A program made the position numbers and the translations under genes. From Pseudomonadales bacterium (GTDB taxonomy: Bacteria; Pseudomonadota; Gammaproteobacteria; Pseudomonadales; Azotimanducaceae): a DNA stretch of 50,412 bases. The stretch lies in assembly GCA_019090615.1 (NCBI GenBank), contig JAHRVQ010000089.1, positions 1-50,412 of the forward strand, given 5' to 3'. Below, piece by piece: positions 8,914-18,238 of the stretch. Below the pieces are notes generated by a model. That model saw nothing but the letters and a program-made list of their open reading frames with translations. It searched no databases and was not told where the DNA came from. The first letter of the stretch is position 1; the number at the start of each line of letters is the position of its first letter.

Positions 8914-10422
8914 ATGGCAAATAATAATCCTACAGCAAACACGCATTCACCCATGAGTGAATGGCATATATTAAGTTATAGCGCCGTCTATATGCCCATT
9001 TCCATGGTCCTGTTACCGGTCGGATTATATGTATTGCCTTACTATGCTGAGCTGGGTATCAGCCTTTACGCAATGTCGCTTATTATATTCTGCGCGCGAC
9101 TTTCAGACGCCTTTACAGATCCGTTAATCGGGGTACTTTCGGATCGAACCAAATCGCGCTGGGGGCGGAGAAAACCCTGGCTGGTGGGCGGCGCGCCACT
9201 CGTAATGTTATCTATGTATATGCTTTTTATTCCCCCCGACAACCCCTCTATATGGTATTTTAGCAGCTGGATAGCGTTGCTTTACTTAGGCTTTACTATC
9301 ATCGACTTACCTTATTTTGCCTGGGGCGCCGAACTATCAACCGACTATAAAGAACGTACACATATCACCGGCCGGCGAGAACAATTCCATTTCACCGGCA
9401 ATGTCATCTTCAATCTGCTGCCCATTTCTGCGGCACTCATTATTTACTTTGCCGCCACCGAAAGCTTCGATTTCAGTGCCATGGCAGACAATTTTAGCCA
9501 TCAATTCCATGAAATAATGAAAACCAGAGCGGGGCATATTGACGTCATTCTTGAATGGATAGCCAACCTGGTGCTAGTAGCCATACCGCTCACCATTGGC
9601 CTGGCAGTCTATTTTGTACCAGAAAAAGAACAGATGGTCATTCCTCGACGCAAACCCACATTCCTCGCAAGCTTAAGAGTAGTGCGCAGAAATGGCCCCT
9701 ATATCCGCCTTATAATCTGCTATGCAGTCAGCACCTTGGCAACTGCAATGACAGCAGCCATGTCTTACTTTTTTTGCAAACACGTCATCCAGACAGCAGA
9801 ACTTTATCCCCTATTCCTGTTCGCCTACTATATGAGCACAATATTGGGTTTGCCGCTTTGGATGCGCCTGGCAAACCGGCTCGGAAAACATCGAGCATTT
9901 ATTATTGCCATTTTCTGGTACGCCTTCTGGGCATCCTGGATTCCCTTTTTACCCAGCGGCAATTTTATGTTTTTTCTTATTATTATGTGTTTAAAGGGCT
10001 CAGCAACAGGGGCTTTTTATGCGCTGCCTGCCGCTATGGCAGCAGACGCAGTAGATATTGATTCTGCTCGCACAGGTGAGCAGCGGGCCGGACTTTACTT
10101 TTCAGTCTGGAGCATGTTCAAAAAAGGCGCCTATGCAACCGGTGGCGCTATTGGCCTGGCATTGCTCGCTTTTTTTGGTTTCAATCCTTCCGCCGATGTA
10201 GCTCTCGCAGGCACGCCTTTGGGCAATTCTGAAACCTCCCTGATATGGTTAGCTGTACTCTATTCAATAGTCCCGGCGATGATAAAACTGATTGCGTTAC
10301 CCTTTATCTGGAATTACCCCCTTACTGAAGCCAGACAACAAAAGATTCGCGCCAGGATCGAACGACGCGGCAAGTTAGTGAACTTTAATGCAAACTCCGC
10401 GGCTACCGAAACCCAAAATTAG
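8914..10422 (+). CDS. MFS transporter, GPH (MelB-like) sugar/cation symporter type
   Basis: About twelve hydrophobic segments over 502 residues. The loop after helices 2-3 reads ARLSDAFTDPLIGVLSDRTKSRWGRRKPW, spelled here only to show the GPH signature D-P-x-x-G-x-x-x-D-R-T-x-S-R-x-G-R-R, which is typical of MelB-like glycoside-pentoside-hexuronide:cation symporters. A second half with RTGEQRAGLYFS is also typical of the group. The frame is open back to an ATG at 8743, but those 57 residues are not membrane-like and lack family features, so I chose the ATG at 8914; 8743 is the alternative. Substrate is unknown. It precedes three catabolic enzyme genes on the same strand. Confidence 0.85.
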   Translation: MANNNPTANTHSPMSEWHILSYSAVYMPISMVLLPVGLYVLPYYAELGISLYAMSLIIFCARLSDAFTDPLIGVLSDRTKSRWGRRKPWLVGGAPLVMLSMYMLFIPPDNPSIWYFSSWIALLYLGFTIIDLPYFAWGAELSTDYKERTHITGRREQFHFTGNVIFNLLPISAALIIYFAATESFDFSAMADNFSHQFHEIMKTRAGHIDVILEWIANLVLVAIPLTIGLAVYFVPEKEQMVIPRRKPTFLASLRVVRRNGPYIRLIICYAVSTLATAMTAAMSYFFCKHVIQTAELYPLFLFAYYMSTILGLPLWMRLANRLGKHRAFIIAIFWYAFWASWIPFLPSGNFMFFLIIMCLKGSATGAFYALPAAMAADAVDIDSARTGEQRAGLYFSVWSMFKKGAYATGGAIGLALLAFFGFNPSADVALAGTPLGNSETSLIWLAVLYSIVPAMIKLIALPFIWNYPLTEARQQKIRARIERRGKLVNFNANSAATETQN

Positions 10423-10672
10423 TGAGCCTACTAAAGACCTATCAATTTTGTTGAATAGGCTAAGTTACTCGAAAAAATGAATTCGAATTGTTTTTATAGC
10501 CAATAACCTTCGAACTCAACAACAACTCGCTATAAGCACTTTATATCTGACTATTTTTGGCTTTACTATATTACCCGTTGGCCAACCATGAAAAAGCCAG
10601 CGGTATGTTCACCCAAGCCTGTTTCAGAGCGGACTGGGAATTTGTATCGATAATTGACCAGGAGAATAACCC

Positions 10673-11740
10673 ATGACCAAAAAAATCGTTGTCATCGAGG
10701 GAGATGATGCCTCACCAGAAGCGATGCAACCTACGGTTGAAGTAATTTCATCACTGGGTCTGGATATCGCCTGGCAGTATCCCGTAGTGGGAGAGGATGC
10801 CATTGAAAAATTCGGCACCCCGCTACCTCAAGAAACCAAAGACATGATTGACGCTAGCGATTCAACACTTTTTGGTTCCACCAGCGGCAAAACAGGTGCA
10901 GCCCTAGGCTATCTACGTTGGGGCAGACTAACCTATGCGAATTGCCGCCCGACAAAATACCTGCCTGGATACCAAAGCCCACTAGCGGACCCAACCGGCA
11001 TTGATTTTGTTATTGTTAGAGAGAACCTCGAAGACCTGTATCTGGGCATAGAAGGCGACGTAGAAGGACTGGCCAACCTCGGCCTACGTAGCCGCACCGC
11101 CAGAATGCCGCTAGCTGAGTATGATGGCCGGTATGCCATCAAAGTAATAACTGAAGAAGGTAGTACCCGCATTGTCCGCAAGGCTTTTGAATTAGCAAGA
11201 GCACGCGCCGCAAAAGGATTGTCTGCCAAAGTAACCTGTACTGCAAAATATAATATGCTGTCCTATACGGACGGATTGTTTAGAGATTGCGCCCTGAAAG
11301 TTGCAGCAGAAAACCCAGATATTGAATTTGAAACATTTATAGTTGATGACTTTGCACATCGATTATGCGCCAGACCTCAAGATTTCGACGTTATTGTAAT
11401 GCCCAACCTTTACGGTGACATTTTATCCGATGCAGCAGCAGGCCTGGTTGGCGGCCTTGGCCTCGCAGCCAGCGGCTGTTATGGCGACGACTACGCCTAC
11501 TTCGAATCAGCTCATGGCACAGCACCTGATATAGCAGGACAGAATATTATTAACCCGACCGCCACTTTAATCTCTGCCGCCATGATGCTTGAATATCTGG
11601 ATTTTAACGACGCATCAGAACGCCTGCTGCAGGGAATCGAAACCATGTATGCTGACCGCTTATCGCTAACACCTGATCAAGGCGGCAAAGCTTCTACCAC
11701 CGACTTTTGTCGCACACTGACTGACCTCATCAGTAATTAA
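10673..11740 (+). CDS. Isocitrate/isopropylmalate dehydrogenase family protein
   Basis: A beta-decarboxylating dehydrogenase fold that oxidises a 2-hydroxy acid with NAD(P). Visible motifs are IEGDDASPE at the N-terminus (the usual GDGIGPE, here altered), RENLEDLYLGIEG (116-128), the TAKYNML lysine, the metal-binding NLYGDILSD aspartates and the nucleotide-binding HGTAPDIAGQNIINP loop. At 355 residues it is the size of the NAD-type isocitrate, isopropylmalate and tartrate enzymes. The GDDASPE change and the lack of leu or TCA neighbours leave the substrate open. A clear GGAG precedes the ATG. It forms a run with the next two enzyme genes. Confidence 0.85.
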   Translation: MTKKIVVIEGDDASPEAMQPTVEVISSLGLDIAWQYPVVGEDAIEKFGTPLPQETKDMIDASDSTLFGSTSGKTGAALGYLRWGRLTYANCRPTKYLPGYQSPLADPTGIDFVIVRENLEDLYLGIEGDVEGLANLGLRSRTARMPLAEYDGRYAIKVITEEGSTRIVRKAFELARARAAKGLSAKVTCTAKYNMLSYTDGLFRDCALKVAAENPDIEFETFIVDDFAHRLCARPQDFDVIVMPNLYGDILSDAAAGLVGGLGLAASGCYGDDYAYFESAHGTAPDIAGQNIINPTATLISAAMMLEYLDFNDASERLLQGIETMYADRLSLTPDQGGKASTTDFCRTLTDLISN

Positions 11741-11822
11741 TCTGGTATCAACTTTAATAATGAAGCGGCCAACACTCAACTACTGGCACATCCTGAAAAC
11801 CTCAACCCGGCAGAACTAGTTT

Positions 11823-12959
11823 ATGAAATTAACCAGTAAAATTTGCGATATTTTTGAAATCGACTATCCCATCGCGTTAGCCGGCATGGGTGGCGCTAGC
11901 ACGCCTGAACTAGCCGCGGCAGTTTCTAATGCTGGTGGACTAGGTATTCTAGGCGCAGCAGGTTGCCAGCCAGAGGAATTAAGAGAATGGATCAACCGCG
12001 TCAGAACATTAACAGATAAGCCTTTTGGCGTTGATACCCTGTTGCCCGCCTCTGTACGCCGAGCGAGCCAGACCGCCAATTCAGATAACGGGCCAGACCC
12101 AATGGAACAAGTTAAGGGTCATATGGCCTTCGCCCAACAATTTATGGCGGACCAGCAACTTGAAAAACCATCCCGAGCAGGCAGACCGAGCAACAATGAA
12201 ACAAAGCCGCCGGGCAAACGCCTGGTACCCCTGAGCAAAGAATTCTTTGAAGCTCAGATGCAGGTGATTATCGAAGAAAAAGTCCCTGTTTATGCCGCTG
12301 GACTAGGTAGCCCAGGCCCCTGGATGGATGAATTCCGATACAACGGCACCAAAGTCATGGCAGTTGTTGGCGCGGTGCGGCATGCCGTGCAGATCGCGTC
12401 TAGCGGTCTTGATGTGGTGGTCGCTCAGGGCCACGATGCCGGCGGACATAATTCTCCAGTTGGCTCACTGGCACTCATTCCGCAGGTTGTCGACGCAATG
12501 GGCAATGTACCCGTCATGGCAGCCGGTGGAATAGGTGATGGCCGCGGCGTTGCTGCAGCCATGATGCTAGGCGCTGCTGGTGCCTGGATTGGTACCGCAT
12601 TCCTCGCCGCCGAAGAAGCTGGCATCTTGCAGTTTCAAAAACAGGCCCTGGTTGACGGCACCGAAGAAGGCACTGTAATCTCAAGATCAGTGACCGGCAA
12701 ACCAGCCCGCCTGGTCCGCAGCAAATGGACCGACGCATGGGAAAATGCAGACATTAACCCCCTGCCAATGCCCTATCAGAGTATGATCTCGGGCCCAATC
12801 CTTGCCGCAGCCAGCGCTGCAGAAAGAGCCGATATTTATCCTGGCATAGCAGGCCAGGGCATGGGGATGATAAAGGCAGTTCGGCCCGCCAAAGCTATCT
12901 TTGAAGAAATCGTAGAAGTGGCCGAAACCGCCCTGAGCTCTGCCAAACACTTTGTCTAA
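11823..12959 (+). CDS. Nitronate monooxygenase / 2-nitropropane dioxygenase family
   Basis: FMN-dependent TIM-barrel enzyme. The N-terminus has the family pattern PIALAGMGGASTPELAAAVSNAGGLG. QGHDAGGH at about residue 200 carries the catalytic histidine, and the phosphate-binding AAGGIGDGRGVAAAMMLGAAGAWIGTAF follows (motif broken here by the G-rich turns at about 237-263). Nitronate monooxygenases oxidise nitronates to carbonyl compounds and nitrite; many relatives have other flavin roles, including enoyl reduction. At 378 residues it has an extra ~50-residue insert with charged, P-rich sequence after residue 80. It lies 82 bases after the dehydrogenase gene, probably in the same transcript. 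Confidence 0.87.
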   Translation: MKLTSKICDIFEIDYPIALAGMGGASTPELAAAVSNAGGLGILGAAGCQPEELREWINRVRTLTDKPFGVDTLLPASVRRASQTANSDNGPDPMEQVKGHMAFAQQFMADQQLEKPSRAGRPSNNETKPPGKRLVPLSKEFFEAQMQVIIEEKVPVYAAGLGSPGPWMDEFRYNGTKVMAVVGAVRHAVQIASSGLDVVVAQGHDAGGHNSPVGSLALIPQVVDAMGNVPVMAAGGIGDGRGVAAAMMLGAAGAWIGTAFLAAEEAGILQFQKQALVDGTEEGTVISRSVTGKPARLVRSKWTDAWENADINPLPMPYQSMISGPILAAASAAERADIYPGIAGQGMGMIKAVRPAKAIFEEIVEVAETALSSAKHFV

Positions 12960-13131
12960 AACAGCAGTATTTCAACATCTAAAAACTAAAGGGGCTAAAC
13001 CAGCACTGCGATTAAGCAACCACTAAATTTACAACCAATATTGAGAGCATTAACTAGAACAACACTTATAGCAGCACCCCATATAGGCGTGAAGTTCAAA
13101 ACGGAAGTGAACAGTTATAGGAGCAATGATG

Positions 13132-14838
13132 ATGGCGCGACAATACGATACCCTGATAGTTAACGGCATGGTGGTAGATGGTACCCGAATGCCAAGACGT
13201 AAATGTGATGTAGCAATCAAAGACGGCAAAATTGCCAGGCTGGGTCGGATTGATCCCGACCTGGCTGATCAAATCATCGACGCTGAGGGCCAAATCGTCG
13301 CTCCAGGTTTTGTTGATTTGCATACCCATTACGACGCGCAGGTATTCTGGGACCCATATTGTTCAATGTCAGGTTGGCACGGCGTCACTTCAGTTGTAAT
13401 AGGCAACTGCGGTTTCGGCTTTGCCCCCGTCCAGGAGGCATTCCGAGAACGCGCCATGTTATCCATGACTCGGGTTGAGGCAATCCCTTACAATGCACTA
13501 AAAGCAGGCCTGCCCTGGGACTGGATATCCTTCCCTGAATTCCTACAATCTCTCGATAACCTACCCAAAGCGGTTAACTTACGCGCCTTTTTGCCCGTCG
13601 GCCCGCTGCTATGCTGGGTAATGGGGTTCGAACGCGCGAAGGCCGGTGAAATGCCCACCGATACAGAACACCAGGAAATGCGCCGCATTTTGCATGAAGC
13701 AATGGATGCCGGCGCTGGCGGCTGGTCGGCACAAAGACTACAACCGGGATCAGGCACTAGCGTGCAAAACGACTACGACGGCACCCCGATGCCAACCGAT
13801 GTCATGCATGACGCAACCTGTCTACAGCTAGCTGAAGTACTCGCCGAACGCAATGACGGTTTTATTCAGGTCACCTTAACCAAGAATGATGGCACCACCA
13901 AAGAACACGTAGAAGAACTCGCGGCAGTATCAGGCAGACCCGTTTTATATAACGTTATTTTACCTTTTTCGCATCGCCCTGACTCGCATAAAAATGGTCT
14001 GCAGTGGCTCAAGGATTGTCGTGAAAGGGGCCTGCCAGTATATGGTCAGGGACTAACCACTGATGCTGGTTTCACTTTTTCTTTTGATGAGTGGAACCTG
14101 TTTGATGAGGTCCCTGAGTGGCGAACCGTCACTATGGGCACACCTGCCGAACGCCTGGACAAAATCCGCGACCCCATTCATCGAGCAGCGCTGCGTAAGG
14201 CACAAAGGCCTCATCTTACCCTCGCGTCTATAGAGTCAATATCAGTCGCCGAAGTCTTCATCGAATCCAGCCAACATTATGTTGGCCAATGCATCGGCGA
14301 CATAGCAGAAGCCGAGGGCAAACATCCCATTGACGCTTTGTTGGATATTGCTGTGGCGGACGAACTTCAAGCGGTCTTTTATGGTGTTGCTACCCAAACA
14401 ACCGGCGATGGCTTCCGCGATTTAATGCTCGACCCGTGGATTATTCCCGGCGTTTCTGATGGCGGCGCCCATACGCGCTTCCTCACTGCCGGCCGATATA
14501 CAACAGACGCCATTATTAGAGCAGCACGTGACACTGAGATACTCTCGCTTGAAGACGTACACTGGAAATTATCTGCCCTGCCAGCACATTGTGCGGGTTT
14601 CACCGACCGGGGCACACTACAACCTGGAAAAGCTGCCGATATTGTCATTTACAATCTTGAGCAACTGGAAATTCTACCGGTCGAAAAAACTTTCGATTTC
14701 CCCGCTGACGAGTGGCGCCGAGTACAAAAGGCCAAAGGCTATAAATATGTATTAGTTAATGGCAAAGTCACCATCAAGGATGATAATCAAACCCAGGTGT
14801 TTTCCGGCGAACTACTGCGGAATCCTGTTCAAACCTGA
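13132..14838 (+). CDS. N-acyl-D-amino-acid deacylase family amidohydrolase
   Basis: Metal-dependent amidohydrolase of the D-aminoacylase/dihydroorotase-like group. It shows the HxH motif in GFVDLHTHYDAQ, an IGNCGFGFAP segment with the metal-ligand cysteine of this subgroup, further histidines, and the catalytic aspartate in PGVSDGGAH. The C-terminal beta domain ends in GKAADIVIYNLE, as usual. Three ATGs follow each other at 13126, 13129 and 13132; AGGAG at 13119-13123 is correctly spaced (8 bases) only for the third. Length 568. Physiological substrate unknown; next to a nitronate monooxygenase and an MFS transporter it suggests breakdown of an N-acylated or cyclic compound, which is inference. 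Confidence 0.88.
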   Translation: MARQYDTLIVNGMVVDGTRMPRRKCDVAIKDGKIARLGRIDPDLADQIIDAEGQIVAPGFVDLHTHYDAQVFWDPYCSMSGWHGVTSVVIGNCGFGFAPVQEAFRERAMLSMTRVEAIPYNALKAGLPWDWISFPEFLQSLDNLPKAVNLRAFLPVGPLLCWVMGFERAKAGEMPTDTEHQEMRRILHEAMDAGAGGWSAQRLQPGSGTSVQNDYDGTPMPTDVMHDATCLQLAEVLAERNDGFIQVTLTKNDGTTKEHVEELAAVSGRPVLYNVILPFSHRPDSHKNGLQWLKDCRERGLPVYGQGLTTDAGFTFSFDEWNLFDEVPEWRTVTMGTPAERLDKIRDPIHRAALRKAQRPHLTLASIESISVAEVFIESSQHYVGQCIGDIAEAEGKHPIDALLDIAVADELQAVFYGVATQTTGDGFRDLMLDPWIIPGVSDGGAHTRFLTAGRYTTDAIIRAARDTEILSLEDVHWKLSALPAHCAGFTDRGTLQPGKAADIVIYNLEQLEILPVEKTFDFPADEWRRVQKAKGYKYVLVNGKVTIKDDNQTQVFSGELLRNPVQT

Positions 14839-14905
14839 TCTACGCCGCCTGACAGATGCTTAAAGGTAAGTCTCTTTTTATCTGCGTAACGGACCATCAA
14901 TCACT

Positions 14906-14934
14906 CTTCAATCGACAAACCGAGTCGATTGAAG
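14906..14934. promoter_or_regulatory. Perfect 11-bp inverted repeat before HDOD gene
   Basis: CTTCAATCGAC (14906-14916), 7-base loop AAACCGA, GTCGATTGAAG (14924-14934). It is not followed by a T run on the plus strand, so it is a weak terminator candidate for the amidohydrolase gene and equally a possible operator or 5'-leader hairpin of the next gene, whose ATG is 50 bases downstream. Confidence 0.5.
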
Positions 14935-14984
14935 CTGCTGATCTATACTTTTACAGGCATAGCTTTCCATTTTGAGGACCATTA

Positions 14985-16349
14985 ATGAAGTCTGTACTGG
15001 TTGCCAGCCGTAATAAAAATACCTGCGGGCTAATATTCACCTGTCTAAACAATAACTACGAACTTTCGCTGCTGAAATCAGTGAAAATTCTCTCGGCAAC
15101 AAACCAGCCATGTGATCTTTTTATCATTGACAGCGAAAACTCGGTTGATCAGGAAATGGACTTAATAGCAAAATTCAAAGCGTCCAATAACGCCCCCATC
15201 CTCTTCTTAACAGCAGTAGAATCAACAGCTGATGCTATCCATGCGTTAGCAAAGGGTGCCACCAACTACTTAATTAAAGTTGATCGCTTCATCCAGTTGC
15301 TGCCCTGCACGGTGGAGTTATTACTCAATCAACATGAAGAATTATGCCAGCTGCGTAAGGCCAATCGAAAATTGATCGCACATATTAAATCGGTAGAAGA
15401 GCAGGCAAAAAAATCCCCTTATACGCCATCTGTTAACCTGCGAAATCCAATCCAGGAAATAGCTGTCCCTAATCTACCAGACCCCTCCCCGCAACTCCCG
15501 AAAGAGCCATTAACCCTTATCGAAAGAATTACCCAGCGCTTAAAGCAAGGGGAAATCAACCTGCCGTCAATACCTGACTTTGTACTCAAGGTTAATCAGC
15601 TGGTAGATTCTCATGCTAGCATTGCCCAAATCGCCAAATTGGTCAGCAACGACACCGCAATAACAACCAGCCTGATAAGAATTTCAAATTCATCTCGCTA
15701 TCGAGGCGTTTCACAGAACCAGAACCTGGAACAAGCAATCAACAGATTGGGTATCGAACAATCCATGGTTTATGTGCAGATGATTTCCAATCGCAGTCTA
15801 TTTGCCACTAAAGACCCCTTATTGGCACCCTTATTCAACAATTTATGGGCTCATTCGATGGCCTGCGCACATACCAGCCAGGTCATCTCTGAAAAACTAT
15901 CTATCGGCAATTGCTTTGATATTTTTATGATGGGATTACTGCATGATATTGGAACACTTTTTTTGCTCCAGATATTGGCCGAAGTGCGTGTCGCCGACAT
16001 CGATTTCAAACCCAGCAAAGAAGAGCTCCATCAGTTGATCGAAGATTATCATGAAAATTTTGGCAAGAGCCTATTGCAGCGCTGGCGGTTCCCTGCACCC
16101 TATATCGAAGTAACCGCATTCCATGAACATCCAGAAAAATGCACCAAAATCACCGACCAGCTGCTGGTCATCAACCTCTCAAACCGCATTATTAATGCCC
16201 TCGGATATCAGCTGGATGGCAGTGATGAACAATCATTCAAACTGCAAAAAAGTGATACGTCACTGGGGCTCAACGAGGCCCTGGTAGAAGAGATCAGTGC
16301 GCAATCACAGGAACTCATAGAAAACTTCAAAGCCGATACCGGGTGCTAA
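14985..16349 (+). CDS. Degenerate receiver plus HDOD domain signalling protein
   Basis: Residues 1-118 have a receiver fold with phospho-acceptor D49 (LFIIDSEN), T76 and K98, but the acidic Mg-binding pair normally near position 8 is replaced by ASRN. A short coiled coil (~115-140) and a P-rich linker lead to an HDOD domain (~180-390), with INLPSIPDFVLKVNQLVD, SNDTAITTSLIRISNSS and an intact HD pair in MMGLLHDIGTL. HDOD proteins work in signalling complexes in gammaproteobacteria (motility, c-di-GMP, stress). Preceded by GAGG. It stands alone between the amidohydrolase and the RDD gene; loss of the acidic pair suggests phosphorylation-independent or altered control. Confidence 0.85.
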   Translation: MKSVLVASRNKNTCGLIFTCLNNNYELSLLKSVKILSATNQPCDLFIIDSENSVDQEMDLIAKFKASNNAPILFLTAVESTADAIHALAKGATNYLIKVDRFIQLLPCTVELLLNQHEELCQLRKANRKLIAHIKSVEEQAKKSPYTPSVNLRNPIQEIAVPNLPDPSPQLPKEPLTLIERITQRLKQGEINLPSIPDFVLKVNQLVDSHASIAQIAKLVSNDTAITTSLIRISNSSRYRGVSQNQNLEQAINRLGIEQSMVYVQMISNRSLFATKDPLLAPLFNNLWAHSMACAHTSQVISEKLSIGNCFDIFMMGLLHDIGTLFLLQILAEVRVADIDFKPSKEELHQLIEDYHENFGKSLLQRWRFPAPYIEVTAFHEHPEKCTKITDQLLVINLSNRIINALGYQLDGSDEQSFKLQKSDTSLGLNEALVEEISAQSQELIENFKADTGC

Positions 16350-16571
16350 CAAAGCGCATAAATTTAGTCAATGCTAGTTTCGATACTTTGATCCAAAATC
16401 GAACCGCAACCTTGACGTAAAAACGAAATCTGGGCAAAAAACGTGTATCAATCCAGTAGTGACACAGAAAAAGAATCCAGCAGACTTTGAGACCATTTCT
16501 GTTAGACTAGCGCCGCTTTAATCCAGCCAGCAACTCATCAGCCATAGAGCCCTAAGCAATGAACCGTAAGC

Positions 16572-17015
16572 ATGACTAGTCAGTATCCAAATTCCAGCAC
16601 AATCCGCAGGCTCGGCGCTATGTTGTATGACCTTTTGCTAATTATTGCGATATGGACCACAACGACCGCAGCGGTTATTTCCTTCAACAACGGCGACGCT
16701 GTGGAAGGATGGCAATTCCAGCTGTTGCTGTATGGTGAAATACTGCTGTTTTATTTTATATTCTGGCGCATTAAAGGCCAGAGTCTTGGCATGCAGGTAT
16801 GGAAAATTAAGACCGTCGATGATGCTGACCAGATAATAAGCACACGTCAGGCATTGTATCGATTATTTCTGGCCAGTATTTGCATTGCACCTGCTGGCGC
16901 GGGCTTCTTCTGGATGTTATTTAATAAACAACGTCTTACCCTCTATGACCAACTCTCAAATACCCGCGTCATTTATCTTGGCTCTAAACCATACGCATCG
17001 GAAATGCAGAAATAG
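16572..17015 (+). CDS. RDD family membrane protein
   Basis: 147 residues with three hydrophobic segments (about 18-38, 50-66 and 93-113). The RDD pattern is present as IRRLGAMLYDLLLI near the N-terminus (R, then D in helix 1) and QSLGMQVWKIK after helix 2. Function of the small RDD proteins is unclear; transport has been proposed. In Pseudomonas-like genomes this gene is typically found beside lptG/lptF, pepA and valS, exactly as here, which supports the call. It converges with lptG across a terminator hairpin. Confidence 0.88.
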   Translation: MTSQYPNSSTIRRLGAMLYDLLLIIAIWTTTTAAVISFNNGDAVEGWQFQLLLYGEILLFYFIFWRIKGQSLGMQVWKIKTVDDADQIISTRQALYRLFLASICIAPAGAGFFWMLFNKQRLTLYDQLSNTRVIYLGSKPYASEMQK

Positions 17016-17091
17016 ACCCAAACTAGCCTACAATCACTATGCTTTATGCCTAATTTAGAAAACCAGATTTAGAAAACAAATAAAACCTAAT

Positions 17092-17110
17092 AACGCCATT
17101 GCGGCGTTTT
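17092..17110 (+). terminator. Intrinsic terminator between RDD gene and lptG
   Basis: AACGCC (17092-17097), loop ATTGC, GGCGTT (17103-17108), then TT, giving a four-T run that includes the stem end. An A-rich tract lies on the left side, so it may also serve the convergent lptG transcript. It sits in the 143-base gap between two convergent stop codons. Confidence 0.65.
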
Positions 17111-17158
17111 GGCAGAGCATACGGTTTAATCAGTACATACGAATTAATCAGTGCAATT

Positions 17159-18238
17159 TTAAGCCGTTCTTCGAAACAGTATATATCCCAGTAGAAAACA
17201 AATTAATATTGGCACCAGCACCGCTATCATTGGCGCAAAACCAAACACCATGCTGGCTGGCGACAATAAATCAAGAACAAACTTAAAGATAATACCGGCC
17301 ACCAGACCAGATACAACCCGCATTCCCATAGTCGCTTCTCGGAGCGGCCCAAAAACAAATGAAATGGCCATAAATACCAGGCCGATAGTAGCTAATGGCT
17401 GAAGGACTTTACGCCAATAACCTAGCTGGAATTTAGCGCTGTTAAGGCCCTGAGCATCCATATAGCTAATTTTTGCATTCAATTCTCCAATCGACATTTT
17501 GTCCGGTTGAACAAGAATTTCCGCATTCAACAAACCTGGCACTAACCGTGTATCCCAGCGCCAACTGGTTAGCTCTGCCGACTGTGTAGTTTCGGCACCA
17601 ATATCGGTCAGGACAACGTTTTCCAGCAACCAGTATTGCTCATTTTCACGGACATCATGAAACACACCTCGCGTCGCATACAAGCTTCGCTTCAGATTAT
17701 GTGCCTGGTCAAAATAATAATGGCTAATACCTTCTATTACGCCTCCCTGACCAACAGAATCAAAATGCATATAGACATTATCTTCGCGGTACCAAAAACC
17801 ATTGGTCGAAACTATTGTATTGTTTCCGGACAGTGCTTTCTCTTTACTTATCCGCGCTGTTTTCTCAACCTGGGGAAGAATGTATTCACCCACATATAGC
17901 CCTACTAGCACTAAAATCAATGCCGGTTTCATTGCATTCCAGGAGATATTCCAGGTAGAAACCCCCGCTGCCCGCATCACCAGTAATTCACTATTATTGG
18001 CCAAAATCCCTAACCCTGCCAAGCACCCAATTAAGGCACTATAGGGCACTAGTTCATAAAACATTCTGGGCATACTTAGCAACACGAATACAGCAACATT
18101 CACCATGGTATAGGTTTCGTTGATATCTTCGATTTGCTCAATTAGTGTAAAAACGCTCAGTATTCCCAACAAACCACCCATAGCAAGTAACATAGTACTG
18201 CCAATGGTGAGCATCAAATAATAATCAATTCGTCTCAT
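17159..18238 (-). CDS. lptG: LPS export permease LptG
   Basis: One of the two inner-membrane subunits of the LptB2FGC exporter that moves lipopolysaccharide from the inner membrane to the Lpt bridge. It has hydrophobic segments near the N-terminus (MLTIGSTMLLAMGGLLGIL and the next helix), a ~150-residue periplasmic beta-jellyroll (FWYREDNVYMHF...), and three C-terminal helices. Length 359 is typical. The start ATG overlaps the lptF stop by four bases (ATGA), indicating translational coupling. Confidence 0.95.
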   Translation of the reverse strand: MRRIDYYLMLTIGSTMLLAMGGLLGILSVFTLIEQIEDINETYTMVNVAVFVLLSMPRMFYELVPYSALIGCLAGLGILANNSELLVMRAAGVSTWNISWNAMKPALILVLVGLYVGEYILPQVEKTARISKEKALSGNNTIVSTNGFWYREDNVYMHFDSVGQGGVIEGISHYYFDQAHNLKRSLYATRGVFHDVRENEQYWLLENVVLTDIGAETTQSAELTSWRWDTRLVPGLLNAEILVQPDKMSIGELNAKISYMDAQGLNSAKFQLGYWRKVLQPLATIGLVFMAISFVFGPLREATMGMRVVSGLVAGIIFKFVLDLLSPASMVFGFAPMIAVLVPILICFLLGYILFRRTA

